Positions 60,066 through 64,000 of a stretch of DNA of 64,000 nt are shown one piece after another. Position numbers and translations under genes: made by a program. This stretch comes from Sphingomonas sp. IC081 (GTDB lineage Bacteria; Pseudomonadota; Alphaproteobacteria; Sphingomonadales; Sphingomonadaceae), in assembly GCF_006874585.1 (NCBI RefSeq), contig NZ_CP029761.1:1871001-1935000 (forward strand). The letters run 5' to 3'. The notes under the pieces were generated by a model. The model saw only the letters and a program-made list of their open reading frames with translations, ran no database searches and was not told where the DNA came from. Every line of letters starts with the position of its first letter. The stretch's first letter is position 1.

Positions 60066-60767
60066 ATGAGCAGACTACGAACTCATCCTGAGCGCCACGC
60101 AGTGAGCCGCATCGGCTGGCTGCGCGCTGCCGTCTTGGGCGCCAACGACGGGATAGTGTCGACAGGGAGCCTGATCGCCGGTGTCGCTGCTTCCGGCGCG
60201 GATAAAGCCGCTATCCTGATCGCAGGCGTTGCGGCGTTGGTTGCCGGCGCAATGTCGATGGCGGCGGGTGAATATGTTTCGGTCAGTTCGCAGTCGGATA
60301 CAGAGAAGGCCGATCTTGCGCTGGAAAAGCGCGAACTCACAGATCAACCCGATTTCGAGCGCCAGGAACTGGCGAATATCTACGTCGGACGAGGACTCGA
60401 TGTCGATCTCGCCTTGCAGGTTGCCGATCAACTTATGGCCAAGGACGCTTTGGGAGCACATGCTCGCGACGAACTTGGCATCTCGGAAGTCTCGACTGCG
60501 CGCCCCCTGCAGGCCGCGCTGACTTCGGCGATCACCTTCAGCGCCGGAGCGGCGGCGCCCCTGGCCGTCATTGCGCTAGCCCCGCAACAGTTCCTGATCC
60601 CGCTAGTGATCGCCACGTCGCTGGTTTGCCTGGCTGTGCTCGGATTCCTCGGCGCCCAGGCGGGCGGAGCTGCACCTATCCGCGCCGTGATCCGAGTCAC
60701 CTTCTGGGGCGCACTGGCGATGGCTCTGACGGCGGGTATCGGACGCCTTTTCGGGACATCTCTTTGA
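60066..60767 (+). CDS. VIT/CCC1-family iron/manganese transporter
   Basis: A 233-residue membrane protein. Conserved start VLGANDGIVSTGSLIAGVAASG and AGAMSMAAGEYVSVSSQSDTEKADLALEKREL, with two C-terminal hydrophobic stretches of about two helices each. VIT family proteins move Fe(II) or Mn(II) and may detoxify excess cytoplasmic metal. It starts 46 bp after the b561 gene on the same strand. Confidence 0.88.
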   Translation: MSRLRTHPERHAVSRIGWLRAAVLGANDGIVSTGSLIAGVAASGADKAAILIAGVAALVAGAMSMAAGEYVSVSSQSDTEKADLALEKRELTDQPDFERQELANIYVGRGLDVDLALQVADQLMAKDALGAHARDELGISEVSTARPLQAALTSAITFSAGAAAPLAVIALAPQQFLIPLVIATSLVCLAVLGFLGAQAGGAAPIRAVIRVTFWGALAMALTAGIGRLFGTSL

Positions 60768-60951
60768 ATTTTCGCATCGCATCGAGAAATCTCTACCGTC
60801 AGGGTGATTTCGGCCATGGGACGTATCGCGACGAGGGCCGATCATCTTCTCCCGAAGTGCAGCAGATATCCATGCGATTTCCGTCATTGTGATTGGAGAA
60901 CGCAGGTCGAACACGACCGCGCCGGAACTCTAGACTAGAGAGTCGCCCCTC

Positions 60952-61626
60952 ATGCGAGTGCTTATCGTCGAGGACAACGACCGACTGGCAAAGCTGATGG
61001 CCGAGGGGCTTCAGCGCCGTGGCTTCTCCTGCGACATCGCCGGCAATCTCACCGATGCGGACAGCGCCATGGATGGAGCGGCCTACGACGCGATCATCCT
61101 CGACCTCGGCCTGCCGGACGGTGATGGCGTCGACTGGCTTGGCGCAAGACGCCGCGCACAACATGTCGCACCGGCGCTCATCGTGACAGCGCGCGGCGCA
61201 CTGGAGGACAGGGTTGCGGGACTCGATGGTGGCGCGGACGATTATGTCGTGAAGCCGATCGAGATCGAGGAACTCGCGGCTCGGGTCCGGGCGCTGCTGC
61301 GCCGTCCCGGTCCACGAGCGCAGACCGTGATCGAAATAGGAGCGCTAAGTTTCGACACGGCGGCCAGAGCGGCGCGCTACGAAGGTAATGAGATCGACTT
61401 GTCCCGCCGTGAAGCCGATCTTCTGGAACTACTGATGCGGCGCGCGGGCACGGTTGTCCGGCGCGGCGCCATCGAGGACGCGCTTTACAGCTTCAACGAG
61501 CCAGTCACGCCTAATGCGGTGGAAGCCGCAATGTCGCGATTGCGACGGAAACTCGACGAAGCTGGTGCGGGCGGAAAGCTGAATACGATCCGGGGCATAG
61601 GCTATATGCTGCGAGAGACAGCATGA
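60952..61626 (+). CDS. OmpR-family response regulator
   Basis: 224 residues. The receiver domain has phospho-acceptor D51 in AIILDLGLPDGDG and K101 in YVVKPIEIEEL. A winged-helix DNA-binding domain follows (LSRREADLLELLMRRAGTVVRRGAIEDALY and NAVEAAMSRLRRKLDEAG). Overlaps the histidine kinase start by 4 nt. It presumably activates the RND operon immediately downstream. A CCGTCAG box lies at 60796-60802, upstream of its gene. Confidence 0.92.
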   Translation: MRVLIVEDNDRLAKLMAEGLQRRGFSCDIAGNLTDADSAMDGAAYDAIILDLGLPDGDGVDWLGARRRAQHVAPALIVTARGALEDRVAGLDGGADDYVVKPIEIEELAARVRALLRRPGPRAQTVIEIGALSFDTAARAARYEGNEIDLSRREADLLELLMRRAGTVVRRGAIEDALYSFNEPVTPNAVEAAMSRLRRKLDEAGAGGKLNTIRGIGYMLRETA

Positions 61627-62642
61627 CACATCGGCGATCCGTTTCCCGGCGTCTGGCAAGAGGGCTCGGTCTGGTCGGATTGATCGGCTCGATCCTATTG
61701 CTCGCTGCCGTCGTCTTCTTCTACCGTCTTTCGTTTGTCGATCTCAGCGCGAAGCAGGCCACGGATCGCGCGATCCGCGAGATGCTCGAACATGTCGGTC
61801 TGCCGGTCCTTGTCCTGATGGTGCCAATGGCGTTTGTCGGTCTCAGGGTCATCCGACAGGCCTTCATGCCGCTGGAAGAGGCCGCCATGGAGATCGAGGC
61901 GGCGCGCGGGCATGAGCGCGGATACCGGATCGACACGTCGCGGATGCCTGCCGAAGCCCTGCCGTTCACGGATGCCGTCAACGATCTGCTCGCGCGGCTG
62001 GATGACGCTGCCACACGGCAGGAAGCGTTCGCCGCTGATGTCGCGCACGAACTGCGCACCCCGCTTGCGGTGCTGTCGCTCGAACTCGACCAGTTCGACC
62101 ATACCGAGGCAAGTCGCCTGAAAGCCGATGTCGCGGCAATGCGACGGCTGATCGATCAATTGATGCTGCTCGCCCAGATCGACGCGGCGGCGGCGGCGCA
62201 ACTGGCACCCGAGGCCGTGCCGTTGACCGATGTAGCGACCGATGTCGTTAGCCTATTGGCGCCGGGTGTGATCGCGGCCGGCAAGACGATCGCCCTGGAA
62301 GCCGGGGCGGAATCGCCGATCGTGCGCGGCCGGCGCGAAGCGATAGCGGCGGCGCTCCGCAATCTGGTGGAGAATGCGGTGCGCGCAACGCCTGCCGGTG
62401 GCGCCGTGCAGGTGTTCGTCGGCCCTGGGTGTGCCATCCGGGTCAAGGATCAGGGGCCGGGCCTGTCTTCCGATCGGCTGCATGATCTGATCCGGCGCCA
62501 CAGCCGCGCCGACCATGCCAGCAAGGACGGCGCGGGCCTCGGGCTCGCGATCGTCGAGCGAATCATGGCCGCGCATGGCGGCGCGCTGACCACCGATCCG
62601 GGCGCACGCGAACTGACATTGCGGTTCCCGAAGAATAGCTGA
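61623..62642 (+). CDS. sensor histidine kinase
   Basis: 339 residues. Two N-terminal helices enclose a very short periplasmic loop of about 25 residues (RLSFVDLSAKQATDRAIREMLEHVG). A HAMP-like linker follows, then HisKA with H142 in VAHELRTPLAV, and the HATPase region with N box LVENAVRATP and G boxes DQGPGL and GLGLAIVERI. The tiny sensor loop suggests either direct detection of metal in the membrane or another input. Partner of the upstream response regulator. Confidence 0.92.
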   Translation: MTHRRSVSRRLARGLGLVGLIGSILLLAAVVFFYRLSFVDLSAKQATDRAIREMLEHVGLPVLVLMVPMAFVGLRVIRQAFMPLEEAAMEIEAARGHERGYRIDTSRMPAEALPFTDAVNDLLARLDDAATRQEAFAADVAHELRTPLAVLSLELDQFDHTEASRLKADVAAMRRLIDQLMLLAQIDAAAAAQLAPEAVPLTDVATDVVSLLAPGVIAAGKTIALEAGAESPIVRGRREAIAAALRNLVENAVRATPAGGAVQVFVGPGCAIRVKDQGPGLSSDRLHDLIRRHSRADHASKDGAGLGLAIVERIMAAHGGALTTDPGARELTLRFPKNS

Positions 62643-62651
62643 ATCTCCTCG

Positions 62652-62669
62652 CCGTCAGGGAGCCGTCAG
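62652..62669 (+). promoter_or_regulatory. tandem CCGTCAG boxes before the RND operon
   Basis: CCGTCAG occurs at 62652-62658 and 62663-62669, 11 bp apart, on one face of the helix as expected for an OmpR-type dimer. The same heptamer is at 60796-60802 upstream of the response regulator gene. Confidence 0.6.
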
Positions 62670-62691
62670 TTTGTCCCTCTAGGCGAAGGGC

Positions 62692-63819
62692 ATGAACAGC
62701 CGAGCCTATCTTTCCATTGGCGCCATAGTAGCGGTCGGCATCGTGGCCGGCCTGTGGTGGATCGCTGCTGACTCGAACGCGCCGGCACCCCCTGCGGCAC
62801 GGCCGGGGACGGTTCAGGCAAATGCTGGAGCCGTCCCCGGTGATCTCAGGGTGGACGGCAAGCAGGCGGCACAGCTTGGTATCCGGCTGGCTCCTGCGGT
62901 CGCCGTTGAAGACGCCCCGCTGGCGACGGTGCCGGCGGTGATCCAGCCTCCGGCGAATGCGCGCGTGGCGGTGGCAGCGACCTTCCCCGGCGTGGTGATG
63001 CGCACGCTGGTCGTCGAGGGCGACACGGTGCGGCAGGGACAGCCGCTGGCGGTCATTTCCAGCCGCGAGGTGCTGATGATGGGCGCGGACCTGACGCGGG
63101 CAAATGCGCGCCTCGGAGTTGCTCGGTCGAATGCCGCCCGCCTGTCACAACTCAGCCGCGAGGGCATCATTGCCGGCGCTCGCGCCGACGAGGCCAGTGC
63201 GATGGCTGTGGAAACCAGCGCCGACGTTTCCGAGAAAGCGCGCATCCTGCGGATGGTCAACGGTCATGGCGCAAGCGGCAGCTATACGCTGACGGCGCCG
63301 ATTGCAGGCCGCGTCACGACCGCCAGCATCCAGGCGGGAGGTTCGGTGGACGGGACGACCGCGCCTTATGTGATCGACGCGGCGAACCGTTACGAAGTGC
63401 TCGGCCAGTTGCCCGAGCGGCTGGTGGGGCTGGTCCACCCTGGCATGACCGTGCGGATCGATCCAGACATCAGGGGCCGCGTGACGGCGGTCGGATCGAC
63501 CATCGATCCGGCAACCCGGTCAGCCAGCGTGAAGGCCGAGATCGCCGCCGGTCCAGGTATCGTGGCCGGGCGGGCAACCAGCCTGTCGATCGCCGGCCCA
63601 GCGCCTGCGGGTGCGGTTGGTGTGCCGGCTGCCGCAGTCGCCACGGTGAACAACAGGACTGTCGTCTTCGTCGCCACCACCGGCGGCTTTGCCATGCGCG
63701 ACGTAGAGATCAGCGGGACGGGCGGCGGCCAGGCCGTATTGCTGTCCGGCGTGAAGCCCGGCGAACAGGTCGTCATCGCTGGCACGAGCGCGCTCAAAGC
63801 GCTCGCCCTGTCGCGGTAA
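62692..63819 (+). CDS. RND efflux periplasmic adaptor (HlyD/CzcB family)
   Basis: 375 residues. N-terminal membrane anchor (LSIGAIVAVGIVAGLWWIAA), then a lipoyl-like domain (VMRTLVVEGDTVRQGQPLAVI), a short alpha hairpin (ARLGVARSNAARLSQL), the beta-barrel (LTAPIAGRVTTASIQAGG) and a membrane-proximal domain. The CzcB/CusB class connects the inner-membrane pump to an outer-membrane factor. No Met-rich Cu site or His-rich region was seen, so the metal is undetermined. Confidence 0.9.
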   Translation: MNSRAYLSIGAIVAVGIVAGLWWIAADSNAPAPPAARPGTVQANAGAVPGDLRVDGKQAAQLGIRLAPAVAVEDAPLATVPAVIQPPANARVAVAATFPGVVMRTLVVEGDTVRQGQPLAVISSREVLMMGADLTRANARLGVARSNAARLSQLSREGIIAGARADEASAMAVETSADVSEKARILRMVNGHGASGSYTLTAPIAGRVTTASIQAGGSVDGTTAPYVIDAANRYEVLGQLPERLVGLVHPGMTVRIDPDIRGRVTAVGSTIDPATRSASVKAEIAAGPGIVAGRATSLSIAGPAPAGAVGVPAAAVATVNNRTVVFVATTGGFAMRDVEISGTGGGQAVLLSGVKPGEQVVIAGTSALKALALSR

Positions 63820-63825
63820 TCGGCC

Positions 63826-64000
63826 ATGCTTCGCGCGCTGGTCGCCACGGCCCTATCCTATCGCCTGCTCGTTCTCGCTCTCGCCCTGACAGTGGCGGGC
63901 CTCGGCGCATGGGCATTCGTAAACCTTCCTGTCGATGCCTATCCCAATATCGCCCAGACGCAGGTCAAGATGATCCTGAAGGCGCCTGGTATGACACCCG
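63826..64000 (+). CDS. RND heavy-metal efflux permease, 5' fragment
   Basis: Starts at ATG 63826 and is cut by the window edge. The visible start (MLRALVATALSYRLLVLALA, later NLPVDAYPNIAQTQV) is typical of CzcA/CusA-type pumps. It would be about 1040 residues. Complete length and metal specificity cannot be judged. Confidence 0.88.
   Translation, partial: MLRALVATALSYRLLVLALALTVAGLGAWAFVNLPVDAYPNIAQTQVKMILKAPGMTP

Noticed and set aside
1..64000. tRNA or rRNA genes
   Set aside because: No cloverleaf with a T-loop GTTCGA and matching acceptor stem, and no rRNA-like sequence, was recognised by eye; a dedicated scan would be needed to exclude tRNA.

Overview
The window is GC-rich alphaproteobacterial chromosome. 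Everything seen points to a sphingomonad (order Sphingomonadales, plausibly Novosphingobium or a close relative). The grounds are an exosortase A (XrtA) capsule/EPS locus, an RNase E with a long acidic/basic C-terminal tail and a W-W-containing C-terminus, the amidase-PBP1A-rne neighbourhood, and a REP-like palindrome between convergent genes. Genus is inference; no rRNA or tRNA gene was recognised.

Layout. 0-13.3 kb is mostly housekeeping: a crotonase/AraC divergent pair, an esterase, penicillin-binding protein 1A, cell-wall amidase, RNase E with a 720-bp leader, a DUF4242 protein, SdhB and ZapE. An intact IS21-family element (13612-16169) with an exact 7-bp target duplication follows. Beside it lies a 16-codon micropeptide gene with its own promoter-like and terminator-like signals, directly downstream of a CHASE2-EAL c-di-GMP phosphodiesterase gene.

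19.3-38.1 kb is an almost complete exosortase A locus. A long leftward operon encodes polysaccharide export, chain-length control, tyrosine autokinase, outer-membrane protein, ATPase, deacetylase, FemAB-like protein, glycosyltransferase, exosortase and amidotransferase. A second module (acyl-CoA ligase, PLP decarboxylase, GNAT protein, acyl carrier protein, two hydrolases) looks like a small biosynthetic pathway of unknown product. No PEP-CTERM substrate and no PrsK/PrsR regulators were found here.

38.1-51.4 kb returns to core functions: thioredoxin reductase, a hydrolase, molybdate uptake (modABC), peroxiredoxin, an SDR enzyme, a membrane protein, GTP cyclohydrolase I, a phospholipase D-type enzyme, a secreted duplicated-repeat protein and a ClC channel.

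51.5-64 kb looks like an acquired metal-resistance island: chromate genes (chrA, chrB), a divergent porin, an arsenic operon (arsR, two unrelated arsenate reductases, ACR3 pump, a truncated GNAT-like ORF, arsH), a decayed LysR gene, a small membrane protein with a perfect palindromic operator, cytochrome b561, a VIT-family transporter, and a two-component system next to an RND metal efflux operon that runs off the right edge. Several candidate operators overlap start codons. The micropeptide/CHASE2-EAL pair sharing a 13-bp element and the XrtA-linked biosynthetic module are the best candidates for undescribed biology.
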